Notes under the pieces: generated by a model
The model's database searches: none
Told to the model about the DNA's origin: nothing
What the model saw: the letters and a program-made list of their open reading frames with translations, nothing else
Assembly (NCBI GenBank): GCA_009726125.1
Contig: WLIT01000003.1
Span: 1-64,000, forward strand
Length of the DNA stretch: 64,000 nt
Direction of reading: 5' to 3'
DNA from: Actinomycetota bacterium
Lineage (GTDB): Bacteria; Actinomycetota; Actinomycetes; Nanopelagicales; Nanopelagicaceae
Translations under genes and position numbers: made by a program
Shown here: positions 35,701 through 45,508 of the stretch, one piece after another
Numbering within the stretch: position 1 is the stretch's first letter
Layout of the letters: every line of letters begins with the position of its first letter

Positions 35701-35897
35701 AAACCCGATTTAATTTGGGCAACAACACTCTCAATCAGCGTTGCACTCTTTCCGGTTCCGGGCCCACCGTAAACAATGAGCCGTGGAACTTTGGAATCGA
35801 TAACCGAGGCCTGTTCAGCGCTCGGTACGAAAAGTGCAGAGGCGACGACAGGACGCAACAACTCAATCTTGCGAGCTGTTTTCTCGTTTCGGGCCAT
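32718..35897 (-). CDS. adnA: helicase-nuclease with C-terminal iron-sulphur cysteines (AdnA-like)
   Basis: The 1059-residue protein has Walker A VYGGPGTGKSATLI, motif II IVDEFQESDNSH, LFADPQSAIGQFRGA and a later VHSAKGLEWDLV. A C-terminal nuclease has GSVDRVEI and IVDLKTGAP, followed by QLAGYQLAVYE. Cysteines at SECGLKWF and CRTCAVKGLC flank the nuclease as in AddB/AdnA iron-sulphur staples. It pairs with AdnB in processing broken ends. The gene precedes adnB with a 4-bp overlap. Length is normal. Confidence 0.93.
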   Translation of the reverse strand: MARNEKTARKIELLRPVVASALFVPSAEQASVIDSKVPRLIVYGGPGTGKSATLIESVVAQIKSGFDPNSILILTYGRERASELRDQIVIQSGASAFEPIVRTFHSLAFSIINTKRDESEPGYVLISGAEQDSFIRELLANPEYSPQVKWPKALEPALTTKGFARELRDLILRASERNFTYKQLIESGRLLNEPWWEAAANFWKIYDEVLAIRYGFISGSAKRIDSSSIISQAISDLNSKPDIRNSFQNKFKLIIVDEFQESDNSHRELLNLLASDRVILFADPQSAIGQFRGADPEGVRAYTDTNSYQELHLTSAIRTPASITELSNAIATKFRNPSKPLNPANNATSAIDVAKLASQSDCANYIAHALRTAHLRDGIAWSEMAVILRSPGAGVSAISRAFALNNIPIQIDSGALALGENPAIKPILTIAQIALGKIKLVPSNWGLIEEILFSEFGGADALSLRQMRIDLGKIRESGDEAKPSTQVILEILDNNDAPLPWEQLLSLKRVADVIAEARKVVRMNSKGNNKVDIADLIWAIWNTAKNYEGDSLATTWRNRALKGGARGAAADRDLDAVITLFESARRFAERMPGSDPQLFLDQLLSESIQSDAIAARGQRGEVVSVLTVHSAKGLEWDLVAITGLQEGVWPNLRQRGSLLGSERLVESQRSQLTARREIEASAASALIEDERRLLNVAISRAKRALVVTAYSKEDDSEPSQYFEDIYEFIHGTSSIDSDNIELPRSLTPQALVSTLRRDLDGTNSSKQEFAAKLLNTLAANEIQSAKSENWLGSLKLSSDEPVLPEGAQVSVSPSNLQSFSECGLKWFIEKSGGRDGDSTAQLLGIAIHSLAAMLKSEPGLSYEELATRLESGWQLIDGNKGWVRDYQFNQALEKLEKFYKWHSENKSKRTLFAVEAEFEKTIGRALFNGSVDRVEIDEEGRVYIVDLKTGAPDITKKKAEDHKQLAGYQLAVYEEAFTGEPPGKLSAGAELLFLGTDTKSASAKPQPVKEHELIKAEVIAAADAMSANEFIATVNDRCRTCAVKGLCPIQPQGRSVINQ

Positions 35898-35932
35898 AGG
35901 GATATCTAACCCAAGGTCACCGACAAAATCGG

Positions 35933-37843
35933 TTATTCAGCGTTCTGATTAACCTTCTTGGCGCGACCCACGTTACGTGCTCGCTCATTTTGATCAAGAA
36001 TGGTCTTGCGAACTCGAACGTGCTTTGGAGTTACCTCAACACACTCATCTTCGCGACAGAATTCAAGAGCTTGCTCAAGGTTTAGCAACCTTGGCGGAAT
36101 AATTCGGTTGGCATCGTCAGCACCAGATGAACGCATATTTGTAAGCTTCTTTTCGCGAACAATATTTACATCCATATCTTCGGTACGTGAATTCTCGCCA
36201 ACAATCATTCCTTCATAAACTTCAGTTCCTACTTCAAGGAAGATAACGCCACGCTCTTGAACACCATCAACTGCGTAAGCAGTGACAGTTCCACGACGAT
36301 CGGCAACAAGTGATCCGCTAAGTCGTGTGCGAATTTCACCATTCCAGTTCTCGTAACCATCAAATACGTGGTGAAGTAATCCAGTTCCGCGAGTTTCAGT
36401 TAAGAATTCGGTACGGAATCCAATGAGGCCTCGTGATGGAACTTTGTAATCCATACGGATCCAACCAGTTCCATGATTAACCATTTGCTCCATGCGGCCC
36501 TTACGAAGTGCCATAAGTTGAGTTACAACTCCAAGATAATCTTCTGGAATATCAATTGAAAGTCGTTCCATTGGCTCTTGAAGTTTTCCATCAACCATCT
36601 TCACAACTACTTGTGGCTTACCAACAGTTAATTCGAAACCTTCACGACGCATGATTTCAACTAGTACTGCAAGTTGTAATTCGCCTCGGCCTTGAACTTC
36701 CCAAGTATCAGGACGCTCAGTATTAAGAACGCGAAGTGAAACGTTACCGACTAATTCGGCATCAAGACGGTTCTTAACTTGGCGCGCAGTAAGAAGCTTT
36801 CCTTCTTGTCCGGCAATCGGTGAAGTATTGATACCAATTGTCATCGAAATTGATGGTTCATCAACGATGATCAGTGGAAGTGCATATGGCTTTTCCAGAT
36901 CTGCAAGCGTTTCGCCCAGGGTAATTGTTTCAATTCCCGAAATTGCGACGATATCTCCAGGTCCAGCCTCAAGTGCAGGAACGCGCTCTAGGCCATCAGT
37001 AATAAGAAGCTCTGCGATCTTTACGCGTTCGCTAGTTCCATCAGTCTTCATCCACATTACGCTCTCGCCTTTTTTGATTACGCCTTCGCGAATTCGGCAG
37101 AGTGCAAGACGGCCAAGATAAGGAGATGAGTCGAGGTTCGTAACGTGTGCTTGTAGTGGCGCACCTTCGTGATAAACCGGAGCAGGAATCGTCTTGAAAA
37201 TAACTTCGAATAACGCATCCAAGTTTTCGCGATCTGGCATTACGCCATTTTCTGGACGGTTCATTGATGCGCGACCAGCTTTAGCTGATGCGTAAACAAC
37301 TGGAAATTCAATTTGATCATCATTTGCATCTAAATCCATGAATAAGCCGTAGGCCTCGTCAACAACTTCTGGAATACGTGAATCGGGGCGATCAACTTTA
37401 TTGATTACCAAAATTACTGGAAGGTTCTTCTCTAACGCTTTGCGGAGCACGAAGCGGGTCTGTGGAAGTGGTCCTTCAGATGCATCTACAAGAAGAATTA
37501 CGCCGTCAACCATTTCAAGTCCGCGCTCTACTTCGCCACCGAAGTCGGCGTGGCCTGGAGTATCAATAATGTTAACAATCTGGTTGCCGCGATGAATTGA
37601 GGTGTTCTTCGCAAGAATGGTAATTCCTTTTTCGCGTTCGAGATCCATCGAGTCCATAACACGGTCGCGGTTCTCTCCCTCTTTCTGGTGCTCGGAAAAC
37701 GCACCTGATTGCGTCAACATCGCATCGACCAATGTGGTCTTACCATGGTCCACGTGAGCAATGATTGCTACGTTACGGAGTTCATCACGCTTCTTGAGTT
37801 CGCCAGTTAAATATGGGCTTTTCTCGTATCTTATTTTTGTCAT
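35933..37843 (-). CDS. typA: translational GTPase TypA/BipA
   Basis: The 636-residue ribosome-associated GTPase has G1 [12 protein letters not shown], switch [10 protein letters not shown]3 [11 protein letters not shown]4 NKVDRPDSR and the EF-G-like domains, followed by the BipA-specific C-terminal domain ([11 protein letters not shown]). It contributes to 50S assembly and stress growth. The start shares one base with the ychF stop (TAATG), so the two are coupled. Confidence 0.97.
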   Translation of the reverse strand: MTKIRYEKSPYLTGELKKRDELRNVAIIAHVDHGKTTLVDAMLTQSGAFSEHQKEGENRDRVMDSMDLEREKGITILAKNTSIHRGNQIVNIIDTPGHADFGGEVERGLEMVDGVILLVDASEGPLPQTRFVLRKALEKNLPVILVINKVDRPDSRIPEVVDEAYGLFMDLDANDDQIEFPVVYASAKAGRASMNRPENGVMPDRENLDALFEVIFKTIPAPVYHEGAPLQAHVTNLDSSPYLGRLALCRIREGVIKKGESVMWMKTDGTSERVKIAELLITDGLERVPALEAGPGDIVAISGIETITLGETLADLEKPYALPLIIVDEPSISMTIGINTSPIAGQEGKLLTARQVKNRLDAELVGNVSLRVLNTERPDTWEVQGRGELQLAVLVEIMRREGFELTVGKPQVVVKMVDGKLQEPMERLSIDIPEDYLGVVTQLMALRKGRMEQMVNHGTGWIRMDYKVPSRGLIGFRTEFLTETRGTGLLHHVFDGYENWNGEIRTRLSGSLVADRRGTVTAYAVDGVQERGVIFLEVGTEVYEGMIVGENSRTEDMDVNIVREKKLTNMRSSGADDANRIIPPRLLNLEQALEFCREDECVEVTPKHVRVRKTILDQNERARNVGRAKKVNQNAE

Positions 37844-38928
37844 TAGTTATTAAACCTAAATTCCACTACATCGCCATCGGACATTACATATTCCTTGCCT
37901 TCCATTCGAACCTTGCCGCGGGCCTTGGCTTCCGCCATAGAACCTGCGCCAATTAAATCGTTAAATGCAACGATTTCAGCCTTAATGAAACCTTTTTGAA
38001 AATCGGTGTGAATTACACCGGCCGCTACTGGTGCGGTATCTCCCTTGTGAATAGTCCAAGCGCGTGTTTCTTTTGGACCCGCAGTTAAATAAGTTTGCAA
38101 ACCTAAAGTATTAAATCCAACTCGCGCCAAAGTTGAAAGACCTGGCTCTTCTAAACCAATTGCGGCTAACAACTCCATTGCATCGGCATCATCAAGTTCG
38201 GCAAGTTCGGCCTCAGTTTTAGCATCTAAGAATATTGCTTCTGATGGCGCAACCATGGCAGCTAATTTTGTGCGAAGTTCGGCATCGGCAAGTTCTGCGG
38301 CATCAACGTTGAAGACATATAAGAATGGTTTTGCAGTCATTAGATGAAGATCAGCGATTAAAGTTAAATCAACCTTTGAGCCGTAAAGTAATTTGCCGGC
38401 ATTTAATATCTCTTGTGCTTGCTTTACCGCTTCAAGAACTGGCGCAACTTCCTTCTTAATGCGCACTTCTTTCTCTAATCGGGGAACTGCTTTTTCAATA
38501 GTCTGTAAATCTGCCAGGCCAAGTTCGGTATTGATAACTTCGATGTCAGAAGCTGGATCAACAAATGCTGCGGCTCGTTCACCTTCGCGCATTACATTCT
38601 CATCATTGAAAACTCGGATGACCTGACAGATTGCATCGGTCTCACGAATGTTTGCAAGAAATTTATTTCCAAGTCCAGCGCCTTCAGATGCGCCCTTAAC
38701 AATTCCAGCGATATCTACGAAGGAGACAACGGCTGGCAGGATTTTTTCTGAGCTAAAGATTTCGGCAAGTTTAGGCAGGCGGGTATCGGGCACGCCCACC
38801 ATTCCAACATTTGGCTCGATGGTTGCGAAGGGGTAGTTCGCGGCCAGAACGTTGTTCTTGGTTAGAGCGTTAAAAAGGGTCGATTTGCCCACATTTGGCA
38901 GTCCAACAATTCCAATAGAGAGGCTCAC
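37843..38928 (-). CDS. ychF: redox-regulated ATPase YchF (Obg/OLA1 family)
   Basis: The 361-residue protein starts [22 protein letters not shown] (G1), with [20 protein letters not shown] (G3) and a [10 protein letters not shown] stretch where the G4 motif is altered, the change that gives ATP preference in YchF. The C-terminal TGS domain contains [10 protein letters not shown]. It binds ribosomes and is redox-regulated in other bacteria. It precedes typA, with which it overlaps by one base, and diverges from rmuC. Confidence 0.96.
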   Translation of the reverse strand: MSLSIGIVGLPNVGKSTLFNALTKNNVLAANYPFATIEPNVGMVGVPDTRLPKLAEIFSSEKILPAVVSFVDIAGIVKGASEGAGLGNKFLANIRETDAICQVIRVFNDENVMREGERAAAFVDPASDIEVINTELGLADLQTIEKAVPRLEKEVRIKKEVAPVLEAVKQAQEILNAGKLLYGSKVDLTLIADLHLMTAKPFLYVFNVDAAELADAELRTKLAAMVAPSEAIFLDAKTEAELAELDDADAMELLAAIGLEEPGLSTLARVGFNTLGLQTYLTAGPKETRAWTIHKGDTAPVAAGVIHTDFQKGFIKAEIVAFNDLIGAGSMAEAKARGKVRMEGKEYVMSDGDVVEFRFNN

Positions 38929-38979
38929 AAGGAGTAGAGCCTACGGGGGTTTGTCAGTGCTTCCTGCCACGATACGGGC

Positions 38980-40134
38980 ATGGATGTAATTTTGGGCGTA
39001 ATAATCGGACTGGCTGTTGGGATTCTCATTGGATTTCTCGTAAAAAGTGGGAGATCTAATCCGGATTCGGCTGATAATCCACTAATTAAAGATCTTAAAT
39101 CAGAGTTAGAACGCGAGCGAAATTCGACTGCTGCCGCAACAAAGTTAACTGATGAGTTAGAGACGATGAAGAAGACCGTTGAAAAATTAACTGAAGCTGC
39201 GGGAGCCGCAGATCTGCGCCGAGTTCGTGCCGAAACTGAGATTACCGAACAAGTTAAATCAATGGCATCACATAATGAAAATTTAGTTAAGCAGACGCGC
39301 GCTATTGCCGGCGCTCTTGCAAGCTCTCAGACTCGCGGAAAATTTGGCGAGGCCCACCTTGAAAAATTATTGGAGAGTGCAGGTCTAATTGAAAATGAAC
39401 ATTTCACGAGACAATCAGCATCTGAAAAAATTGGTGACTCTGGCGCTATCCCGGATGTAACAATAAATATGCCTGGTGGCAGCGTTATCTATATTGACTC
39501 GAAATTTCCCTTCCAAAGATTCTATGAGGCCTTCGAAACCGAAGATGATGTTCTGCGCAAAGAGTTATTGGTTGAGCATTCAAAAGATTTGTTGGCGCAT
39601 ATCCAAGCGCTCTCAAAGCGCAATTATGCCGAGCGCGGGCCATCGCCAGATTTCGTAATTCTTTACGCCCCAATCGATGCAATTTTTATCGAAGCGGTCA
39701 AAGCAATTCCCGACTTTCTTGAAACCTCATTTCGATTAGGTGTAACTATCGCTACCCCAACATCAATGATGGCGCTGCTTCGTACCGTTGGTTATTTGTT
39801 TAGTCGAAATCGCGTTGCGGCAAATGCTGAAGAGATTCAGAGCCTGGCGGTTAAATTCTTGCGCGATGTTTCATCGCTCCACGACAAAATTGTGACTGTT
39901 GGCGATCGGCTAAAGAGCACGCTTAAGGCTTACAACGACATGATTCCTACCGCCGAGACCACGGTGCTAAGTGCAGCGAAGAAGATGAAATCACTGGATG
40001 TTTCTGGAAAACCGCTAAAGGCTTTTCCTGAGGTATCCGAAAATTTGCGAGCACTTGAGAGTAAATTAGCCTTGGATGCACCAGAGGATTTTATTGAAGT
40101 CGAAGAGATTTCAGATGAGGATGACGAGAAATGA
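38980..40134 (+). CDS. rmuC: DNA recombination protein RmuC
   Basis: The 384-residue protein has an N-terminal membrane anchor (about 3-20, VILGVIIGLAVGILIGFLV), a coiled-coil stretch (about 30-105) and the RmuC nuclease-like core. Core motifs are TRGKFGEAHLEKLLE, DSKFPFQRF and FVILYAPIDAIFIEA. It limits DNA rearrangements, probably as a PD-(D/E)XK-fold enzyme. ATGA overlap with the next gene. It diverges from ychF. Confidence 0.93.
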   Translation: MDVILGVIIGLAVGILIGFLVKSGRSNPDSADNPLIKDLKSELERERNSTAAATKLTDELETMKKTVEKLTEAAGAADLRRVRAETEITEQVKSMASHNENLVKQTRAIAGALASSQTRGKFGEAHLEKLLESAGLIENEHFTRQSASEKIGDSGAIPDVTINMPGGSVIYIDSKFPFQRFYEAFETEDDVLRKELLVEHSKDLLAHIQALSKRNYAERGPSPDFVILYAPIDAIFIEAVKAIPDFLETSFRLGVTIATPTSMMALLRTVGYLFSRNRVAANAEEIQSLAVKFLRDVSSLHDKIVTVGDRLKSTLKAYNDMIPTAETTVLSAAKKMKSLDVSGKPLKAFPEVSENLRALESKLALDAPEDFIEVEEISDEDDEK

Positions 40135-40541
40135 GTAGCTCCTTAAATTCAGTTAGATCAAAGGCGGTTAAAGGGCGAGGCCTTACCGTGCCTGGTGTGG
40201 TTATCCTGCAATCTCTACTTATCTTTAGCTTTGAAGTTCTTGAATACACAGTTACAAAAGTTGGCTTCGTTACCGGTCTTGCAATCTTGCTTTCATCTCT
40301 AGGTGGTCTATATCTAGGGCGTCCTGGAACTTCATATGCAAGCGCGGTAAATCCACCAATTGCCTTCCTATTTTCAACGCTAATCATTATGGCAACAATT
40401 GGCGGCACCGGTTTCGCACCTTCGAAGGTTGGACTAGAACTTATTACGAATCTATCGGCTGTGGCTCCCTGGTTGATTACCGGAGCAGTGATTGCCTGGG
40501 CCTCACACTTTGCACTTTTGCGCAAATACTCGCGCAAATAG
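40131..40541 (+). CDS. DUF6542-like membrane protein
   Basis: The 136-residue protein has four predicted membrane helices (about 18-38, 42-62, 74-94 and 108-128) and basic ends. The pattern and position between rmuC/ychF and ispH/xseA match the actinobacterial DUF6542 proteins recalled from the Rv1111c locus. Function is unknown. It is translationally coupled to rmuC through ATGA and tail to tail with ispH. Confidence 0.75.
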   Translation: MSSSLNSVRSKAVKGRGLTVPGVVILQSLLIFSFEVLEYTVTKVGFVTGLAILLSSLGGLYLGRPGTSYASAVNPPIAFLFSTLIIMATIGGTGFAPSKVGLELITNLSAVAPWLITGAVIAWASHFALLRKYSRK

Positions 40542-41498
40542 TTAGAGTTTTTGCGCGGCTTTTAAATCCTTACGAAGCTCTGGTGGAATCGAAAATAATA
40601 GATGCTCTTCCATTGCAGTAACAGTTTCAACATCACCGTATCCGCGCTTTGCTAGCTCTTTTAATAAATCTTGAACTAAAATCTCTGGAACTGAAGCGCC
40701 GCTAGATACGCCAATTATTTCAACTCCATCAAACCATTCATCTTTAACTTCCGCGGCGTAATCAATTAGATATGCGGCTTTTGTGCCATATTCGAGGGCA
40801 ACTTCAACTAAGCGAACAGAGTTTGAAGAATTCCTAGAACCAACAATCAAAACCAAATCCGCTTTAGGTGAAATCTCTTTTATCGCGACTTGACGATTCT
40901 GAGTCGCATAGCAAATGTCATCACTTGGTGGATCTATCAAATTTGGAAAGCGCTTCTTAAGGGCTGCCACAGTTGTTAGGGTCTCATCAACGCTTAACGT
41001 AGTCTGGGAAAGCCAAGCCACCTTATTTTCATCTGGAACTTTTATATCTTTAATGCCATCAACGCCATCAACTAAAATAATTCGATCTGGTGCTTCGCCA
41101 GCAGTTCCCTCAACTTCTTCATGGCCTTCATGGCCAATTAACAAAATAGTTAAATCCTCGGCTGCAAATCGTTTAACCTCATGATGAACCTTTGTTACTA
41201 GTGGGCAGGTTGCATCTATAGTTTTTAAATTTCGTTGGGCAGCGCTCTCATGAACTGCGGGTGAGACGCCATGGGCGGAGAAAATTACGGTCTGACCCTC
41301 GGGAACTTCATCATTTTCAGATACAAAGATTGCGCCGCGGGCTTCAAGAGTTGAGACCACATGCTTGTTGTGGACAATCTCTTTGCGGACATATACCGGG
41401 GCGCCATAAAGGTCCAAGGCTTTCTCAACTGTGATAACTGCGCGATCAACTCCTGCGCAATATCCGCGAGGAGCCGCCAGCAAGACCCGTTTTCCCAT
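40542..41498 (-). CDS. ispH: 4-hydroxy-3-methylbut-2-enyl diphosphate reductase
   Basis: The 318-residue enzyme performs the last step of the MEP isoprenoid pathway. The three iron-sulphur cysteines are visible in [23 protein letters not shown] and [11 protein letters not shown]. The acid/base Glu lies in the [11 protein letters not shown] segment, and GASVPE is near the C-terminus. It supplies IPP/DMAPP, which the cis-prenyltransferase encoded further on consumes. It diverges from xseA. Confidence 0.97.
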   Translation of the reverse strand: MGKRVLLAAPRGYCAGVDRAVITVEKALDLYGAPVYVRKEIVHNKHVVSTLEARGAIFVSENDEVPEGQTVIFSAHGVSPAVHESAAQRNLKTIDATCPLVTKVHHEVKRFAAEDLTILLIGHEGHEEVEGTAGEAPDRIILVDGVDGIKDIKVPDENKVAWLSQTTLSVDETLTTVAALKKRFPNLIDPPSDDICYATQNRQVAIKEISPKADLVLIVGSRNSSNSVRLVEVALEYGTKAAYLIDYAAEVKDEWFDGVEIIGVSSGASVPEILVQDLLKELAKRGYGDVETVTAMEEHLLFSIPPELRKDLKAAQKL

Positions 41499-41536
41499 TT
41501 CCCAATCCTAATTGGTAAGCCGATTACTATCGACTC

Positions 41537-42751
41537 GTGCCAGATCCATCACAATCTTCTTTTACTTCCGTGACGCCATTTAGCGTTCGTGCCATATCTG
41601 AACGCATTGGAGCCATCGTCGATTCCCTTGATGAGGTCTGGATCGAAGGTGAGCTCTCTGAAATAAATGTAAGGCCAGGTTCACCAACAATTTTTATGCG
41701 CCTTCGAGACACCAGTGCGGATATGAGTATTTCAGTTCGCTGCTTCAAAAACGTATTTGATTCAATTGCACCGCTCGAGCAGAACGCGCGCGTTGTTATT
41801 CGTTCAAAGCCAACCTGGTGGACTAAAAATGGTTCGCTCTCATTTAATATTTCTGAAATTCGCCAAGTGGGTGTTGGTGAGTTAATGGCGCGCTTGGAGG
41901 CGCTTAAGAATTTATTAGCGGCAGAAGGTCTCTTTGATTTAGGACGGAAGAAGCCACTTCCTTTTCTACCAAATGTGGTTGGACTTATATGTGGTCGCAA
42001 TAGCGATGCCGGTAAAGATGTAGTGGAAAATGCAAAACGTCGCTGGCCGTCTGTGCAATTTGAAATACGTGAAGTTGCAGTTGCAAATGCGGCAGCGGTT
42101 TCTGAAGTGAGCGCCGCTCTTCTTGAACTTGAAGCCGATCCAAACGTTGATGTAATTATCATTACCCGAGGTGGTGGCTCCTTTGAAGATTTACTTCCAT
42201 TCTCTGATGAATCGCTTCTCCGGCTAGTTGCTAGTTGCCAAACTCCAATAATTAGCGCAATAGGCCATGAAAAAGATTCACCGCTCCTCGATTTAGTTTC
42301 AGATTGGCGCGCTTCCACGCCAACAGATGCCGGAAAACGAGTAGTGCCAGATATGGAAGAAGAGTTATCTCGAATTTCTAATCTGCAAGATCGCGCTAAT
42401 CGATTTATCCAAAACCGAATTGATTTTGAAATTTCAAGAATTAAGGGCTTCATGGAGCGCCAGATAATGCGTGAGCCCCAAACAATAATTTCCTCCCGCC
42501 TTGAAATTATTAAGGGGTTTGTCGCCCGATCACATCGCGCAATGAGCGGGGCGCTTGCAATCGCAGGTGAAGAAATTAGCGGCCTTCGAACTCAAGTTCG
42601 CACCCTCTCGCCGCAAGCAACCTTGGACCGTGGCTATTCGGTAGTCCAGAAGAGCGATGGCTCTGTTGTTCGTACTGCAAGTGAATTAAAGTCCGGCGAC
42701 AAACTTCGATTGCGATTGGCGCATGGCGAAGTTAACGCAATTACGGAGTAG
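41537..42751 (+). CDS. xseA: exodeoxyribonuclease VII large subunit
   Basis: The 404-residue protein has an N-terminal OB fold (EVWIEGELSEINVRPGSP) and the XseA catalytic core (VGLICGRNSDAGKDV, IITRGGGSFEDLLPFSDE, ISAIGHEKDSPLLD, DWRASTPTDAGK). These are followed by a helical C-terminus ending TLDRGYSVVQ. With XseB it degrades single-stranded DNA to oligonucleotides. The start is GTG at 41537. xseB follows after 9 bp. Confidence 0.96.
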   Translation: MPDPSQSSFTSVTPFSVRAISERIGAIVDSLDEVWIEGELSEINVRPGSPTIFMRLRDTSADMSISVRCFKNVFDSIAPLEQNARVVIRSKPTWWTKNGSLSFNISEIRQVGVGELMARLEALKNLLAAEGLFDLGRKKPLPFLPNVVGLICGRNSDAGKDVVENAKRRWPSVQFEIREVAVANAAAVSEVSAALLELEADPNVDVIIITRGGGSFEDLLPFSDESLLRLVASCQTPIISAIGHEKDSPLLDLVSDWRASTPTDAGKRVVPDMEEELSRISNLQDRANRFIQNRIDFEISRIKGFMERQIMREPQTIISSRLEIIKGFVARSHRAMSGALAIAGEEISGLRTQVRTLSPQATLDRGYSVVQKSDGSVVRTASELKSGDKLRLRLAHGEVNAITE

Positions 42752-42760
42752 ATTACGAAT

Positions 42761-42973
42761 ATGGCCGTAGCTAAAGACCCGAAAAAATTAAGTTATGAAG
42801 AGGCCCGCGATGAATTAGCCGAGGTTGTCTCAACCCTAGAGTCCGGTCAATCAACTCTTGAAGAATCGTTAGCGCTCTGGGAGCGTGGTGAAGTTCTTGC
42901 CAAGATTTGTCAGCAATGGCTTGATGGCGCCAAAGCGAAACTTGCAGCAGCAAAGCCAGAATCGGAAAAGTAG
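42761..42973 (+). CDS. xseB: exodeoxyribonuclease VII small subunit
   Basis: The 70-residue helical protein contains the family core [35 protein letters not shown] in overlapping segments (about residues 9-43). Several XseB copies bind the helical tail of XseA. It directly follows xseA, and its stop codon abuts the fumarase start with no gap. Confidence 0.95.
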   Translation: MAVAKDPKKLSYEEARDELAEVVSTLESGQSTLEESLALWERGEVLAKICQQWLDGAKAKLAAAKPESEK

Positions 42974-44626
42974 ATGCCAGAATTTAATTACAGCGATCTT
43001 CTGCCAATTGGGCCAGATAAAACGAAGTATCGCTTGGTTTCAACCGAAGGCATATCGACTTTTACCGCAGAAGGTATGGAATTCCTAAAAGTCACACCAG
43101 AGGCCTTAGAAAAATTAACTGCTGAAGCAATGCACGATATAAATCATTATCTGCGCGAAGAGCACCTAACTCAGCTTGCTTCTATCTTGAAGGATCCGGA
43201 GGCATCGCCAAATGATCGCTTCGTTGCCCTAGATTTATTAAAGAATGCAAATATTTCAGCAGGTGGAGTTCTGCCAATGTGTCAGGACACTGGAACTGCG
43301 CTGATTATGGGAAAGAAAGGCCAGCGCGTTCTAACTTCCGCCAACGATGCCGAATCAATCTCAAAAGGCGTTTATGACGCATACACAACGCTAAATCTCC
43401 GCTATTCACAATTAGCGCCAATTAGTACTTGGGAAGAGAAGAACACTGGAAACAATCTGCCAGCACAGGTGGAAATTCATTCAGATTTCGAGCGTTCAGA
43501 TGAATACAACTTCCTCTTCATCGCCAAAGGTGGCGGCAGTGCAAATAAATCATTCCTATATCAAGAGACGAAAGCGGTCTTAAATCCAACATCATTTATA
43601 AATTGGTTGGATGAGCAACTTCGCGCCATCGGCACTGCTGCTTGTCCGCCGTATCACTTAGCGATTGTTATTGGTGGAACCAGCGCCGAGCACACTGTTA
43701 AAACGGCAAAGCTTGCCAGCACGCATTACTTAGATGAGCTACCACGCAGCGGTGATGCGAAAACCGGCCATGGCTTCCGCGATGTTGAATTAGAAGAGAG
43801 AGTGCTTGAACTAACTCGCACCTTAGGAATTGGCGCGCAATTTGGTGGTAAATATTTCTGTCACGATGTTCGTGTAGTCCGGCTTCCCCGTCACGGCGCA
43901 TCACTTCCAATTTCAATTGCGGTTTCCTGTTCAGCAGATCGCCAGGCCAAGGCCAAGATCACTAAAGAGGGCATCTTCCTTGAAGTACTAGAGCGCGATC
44001 CTGCCCACTTCTTGCCAGAAACAACTGATGAACATCTCGATGATAACGTCGTGAAAATTGATTTGAATAAGCCAATGGCAGAAGTTCTGAAAGTTCTCTC
44101 CAAGTATCCAATCAAGACTCGCCTCTCCTTAAATGGAACTTTGATTGTTGCTCGCGATTTGGCGCACGCCAAGATAAAAGAGCTATTGGATTCTGGCAAA
44201 GAACTTCCGCAATATTTAAAGGATCACGCCATCTATTACGCAGGTCCAGCCAAGACTCCTGCTGGTTATGCCTCTGGTTCATTTGGTCCAACAACTGCAG
44301 GTCGCATGGATTCATATGTCGATCAATTCCAGAAGGCTGGAGCCTCAATGATTATGTTGGCAAAGGGCAATCGCTCTAAGGCAGTTACTGAGGCCTGCAA
44401 AAATAATGGTGGCTTCTATCTTGGATCTATCGGTGGACCAGCCGCAAGACTTGCTCAAGATTGCATTACCAAGGTCGAGGTTTTGGATTATGCCGATCTT
44501 GGAATGGAAGCGATTTGGAAGATTGAAGTAAGAGATTTTCCAGCATTTATTGTTGTTGACGATAAAGGAAATGATTTCTTTGCTGAGGTTTCAAAGCCAA
44601 TAAGTATTGGTAGAGCTCCTAAGTAG
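42974..44626 (+). CDS. fum: class I (iron-sulphur) fumarate hydratase
   Basis: The 550-residue single-chain enzyme of the FumA/FumB type interconverts fumarate and malate in the TCA cycle. Visible features are [18 protein letters not shown] with a cluster Cys, [32 protein letters not shown], and the C-terminal [16 protein letters not shown] typical of the beta domain. It follows xseB without spacing, so all three may share a transcript. The oxygen-sensitive cluster type differs from the class II FumC I recall for mycobacteria at this position. Confidence 0.95.
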   Translation: MPEFNYSDLLPIGPDKTKYRLVSTEGISTFTAEGMEFLKVTPEALEKLTAEAMHDINHYLREEHLTQLASILKDPEASPNDRFVALDLLKNANISAGGVLPMCQDTGTALIMGKKGQRVLTSANDAESISKGVYDAYTTLNLRYSQLAPISTWEEKNTGNNLPAQVEIHSDFERSDEYNFLFIAKGGGSANKSFLYQETKAVLNPTSFINWLDEQLRAIGTAACPPYHLAIVIGGTSAEHTVKTAKLASTHYLDELPRSGDAKTGHGFRDVELEERVLELTRTLGIGAQFGGKYFCHDVRVVRLPRHGASLPISIAVSCSADRQAKAKITKEGIFLEVLERDPAHFLPETTDEHLDDNVVKIDLNKPMAEVLKVLSKYPIKTRLSLNGTLIVARDLAHAKIKELLDSGKELPQYLKDHAIYYAGPAKTPAGYASGSFGPTTAGRMDSYVDQFQKAGASMIMLAKGNRSKAVTEACKNNGGFYLGSIGGPAARLAQDCITKVEVLDYADLGMEAIWKIEVRDFPAFIVVDDKGNDFFAEVSKPISIGRAPK

Positions 44627-44648
44627 TTTTCACTCTTTACGCTAAAAA

Positions 44649-45239
44649 TTAGTAATAATTGGAGCGCTGTTTTTTCCAGAGCGCATTACAAGGGGTCTGG
44701 TATCTGGCCTTAATGTAGGAAAGGCCCCACTTGATCTGGGTGACCGGGTTGGTCCGCCAATCTGTCGAGATGACCTCCATCTTTACTGCTGGCAACGCTT
44801 GTGGAATTCCATGGGCACCACTTCGATAATTGTGGGCTTGGAAATTCCAGTGGCTCTCGCCATTCCAGAGTTTGGTAAGGCAGGTAAATTGTCTGGTGTT
44901 ATCCCACTTTTTATATTTAGAGGTCGAACTTGAAATCAACTCTTTGGCAACGCGTTTAGCGCCGCTAGGGCTCTTTGCCATTTCAACTTGGCGGGCAGCC
45001 AGGGAAACTAGCGCGATTGCACTGGCATCTACTGAAGTCACACCATTTAGATCGAGAGTGATTCCATTTTCAGAAGGGGCTGGGTTTTCAGGGGCAACCG
45101 TTAGCGCCGGCAAGTTATCTGGAACCGAGACAAATTGGTCGAAATTTCCTTGGGCATACGTCGTATCTACAGACCCGATGAAGACAATAAAGAAGGCGGT
45201 GCTAAGAACCAGCCTGGTCGATCTAAAAATCTTGTTCAT
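44649..45239 (-). CDS. secreted lytic-transglycosylase-like protein
   Basis: The 196-residue protein has a signal peptide (about 1-29, ending TYAQG), a variable linker and a C-terminal SLT-like domain: WNGESHWNFQAHNYRSGAHGIPQALPA, then a segment ending WGLSYIKARY. The Glu in NGESHW corresponds to the catalytic Glu of lysozyme-like folds. Two Cys (FTC and TPC) may form a disulphide. It probably cleaves peptidoglycan outside the cell. GGAGG lies 6 bases before the ATG. A 269-bp leader separates it from phoH upstream on the same strand. Confidence 0.82.
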   Translation of the reverse strand: MNKIFRSTRLVLSTAFFIVFIGSVDTTYAQGNFDQFVSVPDNLPALTVAPENPAPSENGITLDLNGVTSVDASAIALVSLAARQVEMAKSPSGAKRVAKELISSSTSKYKKWDNTRQFTCLTKLWNGESHWNFQAHNYRSGAHGIPQALPAVKMEVISTDWRTNPVTQIKWGLSYIKARYQTPCNALWKKQRSNYY

Positions 45240-45450
45240 CTCACCCCTCCTTTCTCACCTAATCAATACCTGCCAATAAAACTCTTGCCTTTTCAGACCT
45301 TTTCAGACAAGAAGCACCCGCCCGACGCGGGCTAGTAACTTGGGGGAAGAACAAAACCATCGCATCCCAAAAGAGCTCGGGCAAATTTAAAGGCGTGTGA
45401 GTCGGAAAAAAGATATTAATCACAGTAATGGGACTATCTAAAAGCGCAGG

Positions 45451-45470
45451 TCGGACAGGGTAATGTCCGA
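45451..45470. promoter_or_regulatory. inverted repeat TCGGACA-N6-TGTCCGA
   Basis: Seven-base perfect arms around GGGTAA lie in the 269-bp gap between phoH and the secreted SLT gene. The form is that of a dimeric-regulator operator or a small hairpin; there is no T-run. The nearby stretch also holds a short GC-rich hairpin, CCCGC-CCGAC-GCGGG (about 45318-45332), and a tandem TCTGAAAAGG on the minus strand. Confidence 0.45.
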
Positions 45471-45508
45471 TATATCTGTTATATCCGTTACCTAATTTTG
45501 CCGGCTTT

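Noticed and set aside
41527-42453. 308-codon open frame on the minus strand
   Set aside because: It is antisense to xseA, whose domains are clear. Its Ser/Arg-rich composition is that of a shadow frame.
45240-45508. c-di-AMP (ydaO) riboswitch before the SLT-like gene
   Set aside because: The conserved GGGGGA-CCA, GGGGUGAA and CCGUCAGCUAAC blocks are not found in the right order; only short unrelated hairpins are visible.
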